NCBI RefSeq assembly: GCF_002959915.1
Contig: NZ_PPDE01000006.1
Location: 31,030 to 95,029 of the forward strand
From: Veillonella atypica KON
GTDB taxonomy: Bacteria; Bacillota; Negativicutes; Veillonellales; Veillonellaceae
DNA length: 64,000 nt
Direction of reading: 5' to 3'
The first letter of the stretch is position 1. Every line of letters starts with the position of its first letter. Below are positions 1 through 8,880 of the stretch, piece by piece. A model generated the notes under the pieces. It saw only the letters and a program-made list of their open reading frames with translations. It was not told where the DNA came from and did not search any database. A program made the position numbers and the translations under genes.

Positions 1-815
1 TCCAAATACTTCAAGGACAGCATCACGTTCCATGCTCTCATAGGCTTTCTTCGCCTTAGCGTCTAACACCACAGGCACCGTATCGTACACAATTGGTGGT
101 AGGTCTAAGTAATCGCTAGCCTTCATCGATATACATAATGGCGCTATGGCTGACATAATCGCATCATCTGTATTCGCCTTTGGCTTGTAACTGTAGATCA
201 CATCACGACCTCGTTGGTCCGGGTCAAAATAATGTTCCCTAAATGCGGTGTATGTCTTACCTAATGTTTGGCCACGGTCTAATAAGTAGACCTGGGCCCA
301 TAGGTCAATCAACCCATTCGGCGATGGTGTGCCGGTTAACAGCACCATTCGGTTGATATGGTTGTACATGTTCGATAAATCCTTGAATCGTTTGGCACGA
401 TGAGATTTAAAGGAACTCGATTCATCAACTACCACCATATCGAATGGCCATGCGTTCTTATAGTATCCAACTAGCCACGATACATTCTCGCGATTGATGA
501 TGTAGATATCCGCCGGTGTATTTAGTGCTTGTATGCGTTTCTTTAATGGCCCCAGTACTGTGGATATTCTAAGAATACCAACGCCGTCCCATTTGGCCGC
601 TTCACGTTGCCAGGTTGCTTCCGCTACCTTCTTAGGTGCTATGATAAGCACCTTCTTAACCTGGAAGTAGTTGTATTTCAACTGGTATATAGCGGATAGG
701 GTTATGATAGTTTTTCCTAAACCATTCAACCCATATCCAAGAACAGCCCTATCTTATGTTGCTTAATCACTCGTGAAATACAGTAATCTTGATAGGGATG
801 GGGCTTGAATATCAT
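1..815 (-). pseudogene. Phage SNF2-type DEAD/DEAH helicase, frameshifted, runs off left edge
   Basis: Family role: SNF2-like ATPases of this kind sit in the replication block of many Firmicute prophages and translocate on DNA. Seen: an ATG at 813-815 behind a perfect GGAGGTGAT site opens a helicase N-terminus (HPYQDYCISRVIKQHKIGLFL), but the frame hits TGA at 726-728 after 29 codons, inside the Walker A motif. Eight extra bases separate GATATGGG from TTTAGGAAAAACT; removing them gives the usual DMGLGKT. The shifted frame then stays open to base 1 and encodes a normal helicase core: VLIIAPKKVAEATWQRE (motif Ia), VVVDESSSFKSHRA (motif II, DESS) and LLTGTPSPNG (motif III). The C-terminal lobe is outside the window. 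A weak internal TTG (727-729) could restart translation after the shift. Either the gene is inactivated or the assembly has an error here. Confidence 0.8.
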
Positions 816-828
816 ACGGCATCACCTC

Positions 829-1038
829 CTAATCCTTAATCGTGCATCCGTATTTTGCCTTTTGCATCTTATGACGAATCTTTCGAACGTTTGTCATGAT
901 ATATGACTGTACGACGGTATCATCATGATCCTTCGCTTTTTCGTACTTACTAAGTAATTTGTACAAGCTATAATCGGAACACATCCCATGACAGCCAGGT
1001 GTACGCCTGGTACAGTTCTTACACGGAACTCTCGCCAT
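829..1038 (-). CDS. Small Cys-rich phage protein
   Basis: A 69-residue protein of unknown function. It opens with a compact cysteine cluster (CKNC near residues 6-9, then CHGMC near 16-20), the arrangement of a small zinc-binding knuckle, followed by a basic, helical C-terminus. A Met five codons upstream (1053) is possible, but AAGGTGGT sits five bases before the ATG at 1038, so 1038 is the better start. The gene begins inside the 3' end of the VRR-NUC gene and stops 13 bases before the helicase ATG, so the three are probably translated from one message. Small proteins with this CxxC-x6-CxxxC layout are common next to helicase and nuclease genes in Firmicute phages; the function is not known to me. 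Confidence 0.75.
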   Translation of the reverse strand: MARVPCKNCTRRTPGCHGMCSDYSLYKLLSKYEKAKDHDDTVVQSYIMTNVRKIRHKMQKAKYGCTIKD

Positions 1039-1318
1039 GAATACCACCTTCATTCGTTAGGTAGTCCTTAACGGCTTCAGGGCCGTAAAGGATGTAAACG
1101 GTCTGCAGTAGGCTCAATAGTTTCTTGCACTGCACATCCTGTAGTTGGCTTAATCGACCTCGGGTCGTTTTAAGCTCTACGAATTGAACGGTACCGTCCG
1201 GCCATATCACAATCCGATCAGGCACTCCGACGTTGCCAGGCGATACGAACTTATAGGCCTTACCGCCCAACTCTCTAACACCCCGAACCAATTTCTGTTC
1301 GACTAGTTTTTCAAGCAT
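1019..1318 (-). CDS. VRR-NUC domain nuclease
   Basis: A 99-residue stand-alone VRR-NUC protein, a PD-(D/E)XK nuclease fold. The active-site pattern is visible: GVPDR with Asp34, then VELK with Glu48 and Lys50, and a downstream Gln58 in GRLSQLQ. Stand-alone VRR-NUC proteins are compact structure-specific nucleases in phages, usually adjacent to the SNF2 helicase and primase, as here, and probably act on branched replication or recombination intermediates. The reading frame starts just after the 315-bp repeat-rich gap at 1319-1633 and its 3' end overlaps the small Cys-rich gene. An AGGTGTGAT ribosome site lies just before the ATG. Family assignment is firm; the cellular substrate is inferred. 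Confidence 0.9.
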   Translation of the reverse strand: MLEKLVEQKLVRGVRELGGKAYKFVSPGNVGVPDRIVIWPDGTVQFVELKTTRGRLSQLQDVQCKKLLSLLQTVYILYGPEAVKDYLTNEGGIHGESSV

Positions 1319-1633
1319 CTATCACACCTCCATTTTGAGATTATCATTTACGCAAGGTAACAAAGTTACGATTTTTTTCTTTACATATAGATACATACCC
1401 TATTTAACCCCGTTTAACCCCTATAACGTACTTAAATATATATATTTCTACTACATATATATATAAATGTTACCTTTATATATAATAAGTACTATAAATA
1501 TAGATAAATACTAGGTTTATTAGGGTAACATTCTAGGTAACATTCGGGTAACATTCGGGTAACATAGTAACATTCTCAGGTAACATTCTTTTTGAGAATA
1601 TGGGGGTATTTTCAGGAATGTTACCTTCGAAAA
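1319..1633. repeat. AT-rich gap with clustered GGTAACATTC repeats (iteron- or operator-like)
   Basis: No gene is present in these 315 bases. The decamer GGTAACATTC occurs at 1524-1533, 1536-1545, 1547-1556 and 1579-1588. Near-copies are at 1558-1567 (GGTAACATAG) and 1566-1575 (AGTAACATTC), and an exact inverted copy, GAATGTTACC, is at 1616-1625. A 9/10 inverted copy lies at 1465-1474 and a GGTAAC...GTTAC pair at 1355-1369. The first copies start 12, 11 and 11 bases apart, about one helical turn. Between them is a very AT-rich stretch (about 1370-1510). The pattern fits either an iteron-type replication origin near the primase gene or an operator array for the VRR-NUC/helicase promoter. Confidence 0.75.
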
Positions 1634-4099
1634 TTACATCAATCCAGGTATAATTGAGAATCCTCTTTGGGCTCCATAAGGCCCAAATTTTTTCATCGAA
1701 TCAAACCTCATTAAGAATGGAATGTTGTCTAAAATTTGATTAAGCTCTCGGCTGTCTGACTTCTTCATCCAAGATAATGGACGTCCAAAACATTCAACCC
1801 ATACTTCTGCAGCACATACCCTGTCACGGAATACTAGCACCTGTCCAGGTACCGCATGTGTGCCTGACATAAACATGTCACGTGCTTTAGGTGACATCGT
1901 GCTCCAGTTTTCAGGTACTTTCTGTTTCAAGAACTCAGCTACCACACCTGCCTTAGCATTTCCTTCCATATGGCTTTCACGTGCTAAATTTGCAAGGCGA
2001 AGCACTTCCTCATTATCTTCAATAATTAAGCTTTCACCTTGGCGGTATCTAGCTTTGGCCTCCGCCCACAGCTGATCCACTTCGCCCGGTAAATTCTTAA
2101 ATACATTTTTCGTTGGTTTCTTTAACCCTAATTGAATTGGCCAGAATCGGCGGTTGCCGGTAATGTCCTTTAAGAACTCGTGTTGGTTAGTGGAGCCAAA
2201 GAACACGCATTGGCGTGGATATTCTTCAGTACGACGGCCATAGGCCTTTCGGAATACGTCGACCTGGCGTGATAAGAATTGTTTCGATGCATTTTCTTCC
2301 GCCTTCGAGTATCCGGCCATTTCACCGCCTTCAACTAACCAACTATTTTGGATGCTTTCCGCGGCTTCTTTACCATCAAAGGTGTTAAGCCCATCAGCGT
2401 ACCAATCCTTGCCCATGAGACGTATAAGGGATGATTTCCCTATCCCTTGGGCACCGACTAATACAGGCATCGTGTCATATTTACACCCTGGCTCGTAGGC
2501 ACGTGCTACCGCAGCTACAAAGGCCTTGCGACCTACCGCACGGGTATACACATTATCCTCCGCCCCTAGGTAATCAATGAAGATTGTATCTAATCGTTCC
2601 ACACCGTCCCAGATGAGACTGTCTAAATAATCGGTCACTGGGTTGAACGCGTTTTGTTTCGCAATCAATAGCACGCTATCAAGGACCTTATCCTTACCCG
2701 TGATATCGAAGCGGTTCTCTAAGTACCATTGAATGCCACTATCATCGGTGTCAGTCCATATGCGTTTACCGTGTTCCGATAGCGCCCATGGTAAGGCGCC
2801 CATCGCCATATACCGACTACCGAACTTATCGTACGCGATACGCCCCTTGATAGCCGGGTCATGTGTTAATATTTTAAGAATATTATCACGTGTCTTTTTA
2901 AGCCCCTGATTATCGTTATATTTGAGCCCGGCGGACTTCATCCATTCAGTCTCGAGCATAGCGTTGGCATCAAGGTCAGTTACATCGGTAGTATTAGAAT
3001 TACTTATCGATTCTTGGAACACGTTCGTAGCTGACTCACGTGCACGTTCTTGTTGGATACTGATGGCCACCTCTGAGTCCTCAAAGGCTAGCTTACTCAT
3101 CGCCAGGAACGATGGCATCTTATGTGGTGGTGTGCTGTCCTTGGCTGTCTCGTCGAGGTCGTGGAATTTATGAAGTCGAACCAGGTCAAAGGCGTTCACG
3201 AGTTGGCCCCCGCACGGATCCGTATTGTGATGTGAGTATAAAAACTTATCATCATCGTAGATTACGGCACCGCCGATGGTAGAACCCTCGACGTAGGTTA
3301 AGCGGTCGTTAGAACCGTCAACATATACATATGCGTGAGGTAAGAACGTATCGATAGCCTCACGGATGCCATACTGCCTACAAAAGGCGCCTACGATACC
3401 ATGCTTGGATAACGGATCCTGTTGCTTCGTAAGAAGCTGTTTCACTCTAACCGATGTCTCAGAGCCTGGTACCTGTGGCCATGACGCCACGTCCCGCCAA
3501 TCGGTGTACTCCGCTAGGATGCCATCGGCAGATAAGAACGGCTTATCTGCAAATCTGAATACATATTGTGCATCGCTAGAACATCCAGGCCAGTACATGA
3601 GCCTTGAAGCCTCGAACGTGGTCGAGTCCATCATGCCGATACCGATTAAACTGGCCACCTTACGAGCGATAGGCTCGTACTCATCCGGTGTCATGGTGCG
3701 GTCGGTTGGAATGACTACCCGTAACCGTGGTCGGTGTGGCGTGTGTGAACGCGTACTGTACACGGCGTACGCCATACCTAACGTGTCCACTGTACGCACT
3801 ACATTATCCGTTTGGCCAGGCTCAATGGCATCGAGGTCAAGGGTAATAAGGTCACGGCCTGTGACATTAATCGCCTTACGTTGGAGACCGATTAAGCTAC
3901 CACCAACGAAACCCCCGATGTCCTTCAGTTTAGCCTGCGCGGACTTTGGAAGCTGATGATACTGCTCAACTGTTTCCGTAGTACGTTGTGGTGTACGAAG
4001 TCGTTCGATAAACTCGGACCACATCAGCTCCGTTTGAATCCATTGTTTAGACGTGCGACTTTGGCCTACGCTAATTATTAGTTTTTTATCATTAATCAT
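1634..4099 (-). CDS. Phage primase-helicase (VapE family)
   Basis: An 821-residue protein joining a primase-like N-terminus to a VapE-type (virulence-associated E) superfamily 3-like helicase. The N-terminal half has LDLDAI (residues 87-92) and a basic strand around YSTRSHTPHRPRLRVVIP (about 113-130), matching the archaeo-eukaryotic primase fold. The C-terminal half carries Walker A GAQGIGKSS (about 549-557), an acidic strand at SWLVEGGEMAG (586-596) and a GSTNQHEFLKDITGNRRFWP block (about 635-654) with the sensor Asn and arginine finger. Such proteins prime and unwind DNA at phage origins. The gene lies 16 bases after the DNA polymerase gene and directly before the repeat cluster at 1.5 kb. 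Length and domain order are normal for the family; no defect seen. Confidence 0.9.
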   Translation of the reverse strand: MINDKKLIISVGQSRTSKQWIQTELMWSEFIERLRTPQRTTETVEQYHQLPKSAQAKLKDIGGFVGGSLIGLQRKAINVTGRDLITLDLDAIEPGQTDNVVRTVDTLGMAYAVYSTRSHTPHRPRLRVVIPTDRTMTPDEYEPIARKVASLIGIGMMDSTTFEASRLMYWPGCSSDAQYVFRFADKPFLSADGILAEYTDWRDVASWPQVPGSETSVRVKQLLTKQQDPLSKHGIVGAFCRQYGIREAIDTFLPHAYVYVDGSNDRLTYVEGSTIGGAVIYDDDKFLYSHHNTDPCGGQLVNAFDLVRLHKFHDLDETAKDSTPPHKMPSFLAMSKLAFEDSEVAISIQQERARESATNVFQESISNSNTTDVTDLDANAMLETEWMKSAGLKYNDNQGLKKTRDNILKILTHDPAIKGRIAYDKFGSRYMAMGALPWALSEHGKRIWTDTDDSGIQWYLENRFDITGKDKVLDSVLLIAKQNAFNPVTDYLDSLIWDGVERLDTIFIDYLGAEDNVYTRAVGRKAFVAAVARAYEPGCKYDTMPVLVGAQGIGKSSLIRLMGKDWYADGLNTFDGKEAAESIQNSWLVEGGEMAGYSKAEENASKQFLSRQVDVFRKAYGRRTEEYPRQCVFFGSTNQHEFLKDITGNRRFWPIQLGLKKPTKNVFKNLPGEVDQLWAEAKARYRQGESLIIEDNEEVLRLANLARESHMEGNAKAGVVAEFLKQKVPENWSTMSPKARDMFMSGTHAVPGQVLVFRDRVCAAEVWVECFGRPLSWMKKSDSRELNQILDNIPFLMRFDSMKKFGPYGAQRGFSIIPGLM

Positions 4100-4115
4100 A
4101 TGGCCAACGCCCTTT

Positions 4116-6083
4116 CTAATCCTTCATATAATAATCACTGGTGAATCCGGCGGCGGAGAGGTGTAACCCGTCAGCCCAGGGAATCGGAGCCCCAAATAAA
4201 GCGTTAACCTTATCAAGGGTTTTCTCCTTACCCTCGGAAGGGATTTCCATAACCGCTTCATCGTGGATGTGCATAGTAATCGGATACCCTGCTATCGTCA
4301 ATCGACGTAACGTAACTGCCAGGCAGTCTCGAGCTACGGCTTGGGTAATGTTTTCGACAAGTTTTCCGCCGTATGTACTATCATCCACCCAGGCGTTGTT
4401 GAATTGCGCCTTGAAATGGACGGCGTCCTTACCGAATTGGTTTTCTTTGATATACGCACCAGGGTAAAATAGCTTCCGCCCGCTTGGCAACTCTATCGTC
4501 ATGTAGCGATAGCCGTATATCGGATCAATTTCTAATCGAAATATAATACCGTGGTCAAGGCCCATAGGGTTGCCTGTGGTTACGGTATACACGGCAGCAT
4601 TTTCTACCTGGTACCATAAGTCCCGAATACGTGGTGACGCTTCACGCCATAATCTGACAATGTCCGGAAGTTCTTCTTCCGAAAGGCCCATATCAAGGGC
4701 GCCCATAGCCTTTAATGCGTTGACGCCTCCTTGATACCCAAGGGCCAATTCTGCGACTTTACCCTTTTGTCGAAGGTGTCCGTTTTCGCCGTGTTTCACG
4801 ACTGGAACGCCAAACATCGAGGATGCCGAGGCGCAGTAGATATCACCATCATGGGCGAATACTTGTTGGCGCCACTGCTCACAACTTAGCCAGGCGATAA
4901 CCCGTGCTTCAATGGCGGAGAAGTCAGCCACGCATAATGTCTTACCCTCTGGGGCGATAATAGCCGTACGGATTAATTGTGAGAGCGTATCGGCTACATC
5001 ACCATACAAGAGTTCAAGCCCTACACGATTACGATGTGCCACGAGGGAACGTGCGACGTCAAGCGTTTCGATGTAGTTTCTGGGTAGATTTTGGACCTGT
5101 ATCAGCCGACCGGCCCATCGTCCAGTACGATTGGCTCCGTAAAACTGTAACACGCCTCTGAGGCGATAATCTGAGCCCCAGGACTCTTCCATCTTGACGT
5201 ACTTCGATACAGAGGACTTGGCCAGTTTCTTACGTAACATAAGAACACGTTTGGCCACCTGGTTAATATCACTCTTGAGAGCGCTATCAACTGTATTCTT
5301 AGTTAAGTTAGGAAGGTTGGCCCCTGTGTTGGTGTTAATCCAATTGAGGAGTGCTTGCGTAGAGTTCGGATTGGCAAGCCTTGTGATTTCTTGGGCTTCC
5401 TTTGTGAGGATGTTCGTGTTTTCTTCATCGATGCAAAGGGCTCCGATAACCATTTCATGGTCGATAAGTACACCGCGATTATTAATTTCAATATCGATGT
5501 ACCAATCGTTCCAGGTCTCATCAGGTACAGGAAACGACGCGAGCCGTTTATAACATTCCATTTCAGTGACTACGTCTTGACGATTGTATTCGACATAGGT
5601 TCGCCACTTTTCAGGCTCGTGGTGTGGCAGGTTACGAGTTCGACCGCCGTTAGATTTAGTCGGGTTACAAGGAATACTAAAATATCGGATTAAAGCTTTA
5701 CCGGCTTTATCCTTTAATTTATCTTGAGGTAATCCTAAAGCCACGCCTAACTTAGCAAGGCCCATAGGATACCCTAAGTAGGCTCCGTGTATCATCGTAC
5801 AGTGCCATTGACGTAATGGAGTAGTATATCCGGCCTTGTTTAAACAGGTGATTTCAAACTGTGCATTGTAGGCATGTTTAATTACATCCGGATTTTTGAG
5901 GTCTGCAAGCACCTCATCCGGTATTGTTTCACCCTGTGCTAGATCCACAACTTCAACCTGGCCAAAGTCATACGCATATGCGAATAGGAGGATTTCGAAA
6001 TCCTCCGCTTCGACATATTTGTATACCCCCGCGCCAATGTCATTTGACGAAAACGTCTCTATATCAATGTTGAGATGGCGCAT
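4116..6083 (-). CDS. Phage family A DNA polymerase
   Basis: A 655-residue phage-type DNA polymerase I. The N-terminus has the 3'-5' exonuclease motif NIDIETFS. The polymerase domain shows motif A (DFSAIEARVIAWL), motif B (RQKGKVAELALGYQGG) and motif C (HDE in HIHDEAVMEIP), all intact. It would copy the prophage genome together with the adjacent primase-helicase. The frame extends to a GTG at 6092, but that GTG overlaps the AGGTGG ribosome site, so the ATG at 6083, five bases downstream of that site, is the likely start. It follows DUF2815 by 12 bases in one transcript. The order DUF2800, DUF2815, PolA, VapE, VRR-NUC, SNF2 is a recurrent replication block in temperate Firmicute phages. Confidence 0.95.
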   Translation of the reverse strand: MRHLNIDIETFSSNDIGAGVYKYVEAEDFEILLFAYAYDFGQVEVVDLAQGETIPDEVLADLKNPDVIKHAYNAQFEITCLNKAGYTTPLRQWHCTMIHGAYLGYPMGLAKLGVALGLPQDKLKDKAGKALIRYFSIPCNPTKSNGGRTRNLPHHEPEKWRTYVEYNRQDVVTEMECYKRLASFPVPDETWNDWYIDIEINNRGVLIDHEMVIGALCIDEENTNILTKEAQEITRLANPNSTQALLNWINTNTGANLPNLTKNTVDSALKSDINQVAKRVLMLRKKLAKSSVSKYVKMEESWGSDYRLRGVLQFYGANRTGRWAGRLIQVQNLPRNYIETLDVARSLVAHRNRVGLELLYGDVADTLSQLIRTAIIAPEGKTLCVADFSAIEARVIAWLSCEQWRQQVFAHDGDIYCASASSMFGVPVVKHGENGHLRQKGKVAELALGYQGGVNALKAMGALDMGLSEEELPDIVRLWREASPRIRDLWYQVENAAVYTVTTGNPMGLDHGIIFRLEIDPIYGYRYMTIELPSGRKLFYPGAYIKENQFGKDAVHFKAQFNNAWVDDSTYGGKLVENITQAVARDCLAVTLRRLTIAGYPITMHIHDEAVMEIPSEGKEKTLDKVNALFGAPIPWADGLHLSAAGFTSDYYMKD

Positions 6084-6095
6084 AATGGCCACCTA

Positions 6096-6722
6096 TTACA
6101 TTGGAAGGCCAGTAACAGGGTTGATAGCTGGAACGGCTTCAGCACCACCGAATACATTTGCTGCGCTACCTTGAGGAGCTCCGAATACGGATGCAGCGGA
6201 TGCAGGTTGGCCCCCGCCAAGAGGTTCGCCGTCACGTACCTTTTGTACAGGGCCTAAACCGGCGGAGATACCAGATGATTGATTGTTATAGAAATAGAAG
6301 TTAACCAATACATTGGCATACATGCCAGAATATACTTGGCCAGGTTCAGTAAGTGGCTGACCTTGAAGGTCGACTACTTCTGGCTTGAATTTCATGGATT
6401 GAGACGCGTTGAATACGTAATGACCTTTACATTCAGGGCCGTATTCTTTACCACCTGGCGTGTATCCGTCGCCATCGTGGAGTGGTGTTTTAGGTTGAGC
6501 CGGAACTTTGGCGCCATGTTTCACACGAGCATCGGCAATTGCTGCGTCGATGGCTTGCTGAATTGCTTGAACTTGTGCGGTATCTGATTTAGGTACAAGG
6601 ATCATCGCGCTATATTTGGCTTCGCTGAAATTGTTTGGGTTAGTGTATGGTTCAAGTAAATGAACGAAAGATAAACGTACGTTTTGTAAAAGGACTTCTG
6701 TTGGTTTGCATTGAAATGCCAT
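6096..6722 (-). CDS. DUF2815 family phage protein, probable ssDNA-binding
   Basis: A 208-residue DUF2815 protein. Members occur between DUF2800 and the phage polymerase and are thought to be OB-fold single-strand DNA-binding proteins; that role is inferred from position and fold predictions in the family, not shown by this sequence. The N-terminus (VRLSFVHLLEPYTNPNN) and the central YVFNASQSMKFKPEVVD block are typical. The C-terminal 50 residues are rich in Gly, Ala, Ser and Pro (ASAASVFGAPQGSAANVFGG), a flexible tail like those by which SSBs recruit partners. GGAGGTAAC eight bases before the ATG overlaps the end of the DUF2800 gene, so expression is coupled. Confidence 0.85.
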   Translation of the reverse strand: MAFQCKPTEVLLQNVRLSFVHLLEPYTNPNNFSEAKYSAMILVPKSDTAQVQAIQQAIDAAIADARVKHGAKVPAQPKTPLHDGDGYTPGGKEYGPECKGHYVFNASQSMKFKPEVVDLQGQPLTEPGQVYSGMYANVLVNFYFYNNQSSGISAGLGPVQKVRDGEPLGGGQPASAASVFGAPQGSAANVFGGAEAVPAINPVTGLPM

Positions 6723-6724
6723 AA

Positions 6725-7888
6725 TTAGTTACCTCCATTGGTATTAAATACTTGCGCCGCACTAGGTTGGTTAGTGATACGTGGGCGCTTATCCGTATCA
6801 ACTACAAGAGTAGGTTTGCCAGGGTTCTTAACGACCTGGTCGCCTACGAGTTCATTAAAATCTTTCTTACCGATGGCCTTTTCAATCTGAGCCAAGGTAA
6901 GAACCTTACGTTCATAGAGGATAGATTCATCTACCCCACCATTGATAAGGGTTTGAATAGCGGTATCTCCATCTTGGAACGCTCTGGAGCCTCTGCCCTC
7001 TACGGCTTTCCAACCTGGCACCTCCGCACCGGCTAAGGATTCAGATAAAGCGTATTCCTTGATATCTTTGTACCAGGATTCGATATCTTTGCCGTGCTCT
7101 AGGTATGTACCTAGTTCTTCAAGGCTAATCAGACGAGGGTCTTGGTTCGTGAATACATGCATCGCATCGAAATGCGCACATCGTGTTCTGCATTGAGCCT
7201 TTGCCCTACAGAACCCACACCAGGCACCAGCCTCAAATGTGTGGCCTTCCATTTCGTAGGCCTCTTTAGCTTTCGGTGCGACTACCTCCTCACCCCATTT
7301 ACGAAGCTCATCGGAGGACATTTCAAACTCTGAAATGTTGTTAACACGAGGCTGTACAATGGTCATCTTAATAGTATTGAACTTATATAAGAGACTGTAA
7401 TCGTGCATAGCCCCAAGCGCGTATAACATCATTTGTGGATTATGATCCGCATCAACTACAACACCTTTACCGTGTTTATAGTCAATGATATGGAGCGTAT
7501 CACCCGCTAAGATGATGCAGTCCGCAGTACCAAAGCCTTCAGGTACATACTGGCTAAAGTCAACACGCTTTTCGATGACTACCACAGGAGCGACCTTGTA
7601 ACTTAACATGATGGACTTGATGTATTCGAGATACACGTCTGTAGTTTCGTCCATCTCAGGTGCCCATAGCTCATTCTTTTTGATTTTGTTATACGCCCTG
7701 GTGTAGGTACCTTTGGCCATTACCGTAGTGTATTTTTTTAGTTTCAATTCACATAGTTCATGTGCGAGGGTTCCTTCCTTTGCATATTCTGATGTAGTAT
7801 CAGGGAAGGTCGCCTCTAATCGAGGCGCCCCCGTACAATGTAGCCACCTATGGGAACTTGATGCGCTTAGTAGCGCATGGCTAGCCAT
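6725..7888 (-). CDS. DUF2800 family nuclease, RecB/Cas4-like
   Basis: A 387-residue DUF2800 protein, related to the RecB/Cas4 branch of PD-(D/E)XK nucleases. Seen: GTADCIIL followed by LHIIDYKHGKG, which supplies the Asp, Asp and Lys of the active site, then a QMMLYALG helix. One cysteine near the N-terminus (Cys18 in HRWLHC) and a later CGFC-x4-CRTRC cluster (about residues 223-236) are arranged like the iron-sulfur staple of Cas4 and AddB. The protein probably resects phage DNA ends for recombination. The ATG overlaps the stop of the preceding gene by one base (TAATG), so the two are translationally coupled. Catalytic residues look complete; the iron-sulfur cluster is inferred. Confidence 0.88.
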   Translation of the reverse strand: MASHALLSASSSHRWLHCTGAPRLEATFPDTTSEYAKEGTLAHELCELKLKKYTTVMAKGTYTRAYNKIKKNELWAPEMDETTDVYLEYIKSIMLSYKVAPVVVIEKRVDFSQYVPEGFGTADCIILAGDTLHIIDYKHGKGVVVDADHNPQMMLYALGAMHDYSLLYKFNTIKMTIVQPRVNNISEFEMSSDELRKWGEEVVAPKAKEAYEMEGHTFEAGAWCGFCRAKAQCRTRCAHFDAMHVFTNQDPRLISLEELGTYLEHGKDIESWYKDIKEYALSESLAGAEVPGWKAVEGRGSRAFQDGDTAIQTLINGGVDESILYERKVLTLAQIEKAIGKKDFNELVGDQVVKNPGKPTLVVDTDKRPRITNQPSAAQVFNTNGGN

Positions 7889-8325
7889 TAGATTCGAGCC
7901 CCCATGTTGCGAAGGTCAACTACGAGATTAGGGAATTGGTCTTTTGGAAGTTCAGGAAGGCTTGCCACTTTGTATTTTTGCATCAAGCCAACGATTTCAT
8001 TCGTCCGGCCTGCATCCATTAAAGGTTGCAATGCCACCTGAATTTCTTCTAAGGTATATTCTTTAACCGGTGCTACAGGTACGGCCGGAGTAGGCGGTGC
8101 CTGTTGAGGTTCTGGAGTTGTTGGTACCGACACAGATGTCGGTACCACAGGTGCTACTGTAGTAGGTTGAGTGACTGGAGCCACCGGCGGAGCTTGGACT
8201 GCGGCGGGTACCACCGGAGCTGTGGGCGGTTCTTCCGTTGTAGGTATATTACTGTAGCTGAGGAACAATTTAAGTTCTTCACAAAGAGATACATAGTTTT
8301 TTGCTTCAAAAGTAATTCTGATCAT
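7888..8325 (-). CDS. Phage protein with proline-rich linker, DUF2800 partner
   Basis: A 145-residue protein in three parts: a short N-terminal strand/helix (MIRITFEAKNYVSLCEEL), a linker of about 65 residues made almost only of Pro, Val, Ala and Thr, and a C-terminal helical domain (about 90-145) with LMDAGRTNEIVGLMQKY and PELPKDQFPNLVVDLRNMG. Similar small proteins precede DUF2800 in many Firmicute prophages and are sometimes labelled as an rRNA-biogenesis protein without good reason; the function is unknown to me. An upstream ATG (8334) touches the AAAGG ribosome site directly, whereas the ATG at 8325 is nine bases away, so the second is preferred. The stop overlaps the DUF2800 start. Confidence 0.75.
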   Translation of the reverse strand: MIRITFEAKNYVSLCEELKLFLSYSNIPTTEEPPTAPVVPAAVQAPPVAPVTQPTTVAPVVPTSVSVPTTPEPQQAPPTPAVPVAPVKEYTLEEIQVALQPLMDAGRTNEIVGLMQKYKVASLPELPKDQFPNLVVDLRNMGARI

Positions 8326-8350
8326 AAGGAACATCCTTTCTAGTTAATAT

Positions 8351-8608
8351 CTAAATAATGCCGTTAACATGTAGCAGCATGAGAACGCAAATGCCTAAGA
8401 TGATGAATACGACTTGGCATGCTCTAGTCACCCAGGTATCAATCCTATTAAGTCTCTTCGTAACAATCTTTTCACGTTTAGATTGTTCCCTGAGGGAGCT
8501 TCTAACATCCCACGGACTAGGTGGAGCGGTTTTATGTACTTCCGGTGAAATCATCTGCTCTATTGCAGTATCTTTCGCTATCCGTTTTCTTCTATTTTTC
8601 CGAGCCAA
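8351..8608 (-). CDS. Small basic membrane protein of the phage early block
   Basis: About 85 residues, unrecognised. The N-terminal two thirds are charged and basic (RKNRRKRIAKD, then REQSKREKIVTKRLNR) and the last 20 or so residues form one hydrophobic segment (VVFIILGICVLMLLHV), so it is probably a tail-anchored membrane protein with its basic part in the cytoplasm. The frame has GTG and ATG codons at 8617 and 8614, but both lie within or two bases from the AGAGGTGAT ribosome site. The TTG at 8606-8608 has the right spacing and gives MARKNRRKR. The TTG start is an inference. Confidence 0.6.
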   Translation of the reverse strand: MARKNRRKRIAKDTAIEQMISPEVHKTAPPSPWDVRSSLREQSKREKIVTKRLNRIDTWVTRACQVVFIILGICVLMLLHVNGII

Positions 8609-8619
8609 TTGCATCACCT

Positions 8620-8871
8620 CTAAGATAGTTTTTGACTTGGCGATGTAAAGCCTGGTTTATCAATAAATTCCATAACCGTACAGGTTACTGCCTTTGCAAA
8701 CGCGTGCGGGTCTCGGCTATAGTCGTGAGTGATAGCTACTACCGCGCTAGCTAACATCGCGCCAAGTACCTTCTGGTCGGTTAATGTGGTTCTACATGCA
8801 CAACGGCAGGAGCTGTAGTCTTTGCTCAAATCCATATTGATTGATAGTGTGTGAGTTTTAGGTTTATTCAT
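8620..8871 (-). CDS. Small phage protein with Cys cluster
   Basis: An 83-residue protein of unknown function. The only notable feature is a tight cysteine run (SSCRCACRTT, near residues 21-30), with one more Cys in a C-terminal helix (KAVTCTVMEFI). The middle (LGAMLASAVVAITHDY) is mildly hydrophobic but too short and interrupted to call a membrane span. AGGAGG ends five bases before the ATG and overlaps the stop region of the adhesin gene, so it is cotranscribed with the adhesin. No homologous family is recognised. Confidence 0.65.
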   Translation of the reverse strand: MNKPKTHTLSINMDLSKDYSSCRCACRTTLTDQKVLGAMLASAVVAITHDYSRDPHAFAKAVTCTVMEFIDKPGFTSPSQKLS

Positions 8872-8880
8872 AATGGCCTC

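Noticed and set aside
1524-1625. CRISPR array
   Set aside because: Repeats are only ten bases with 1-3 base gaps and there are no spacers or cas genes.
3366-3956. 196-codon plus-strand frame opposite the primase-helicase
   Set aside because: Fully antisense to a clearly coding gene with intact motifs; low-complexity shadow composition and no ribosome site.
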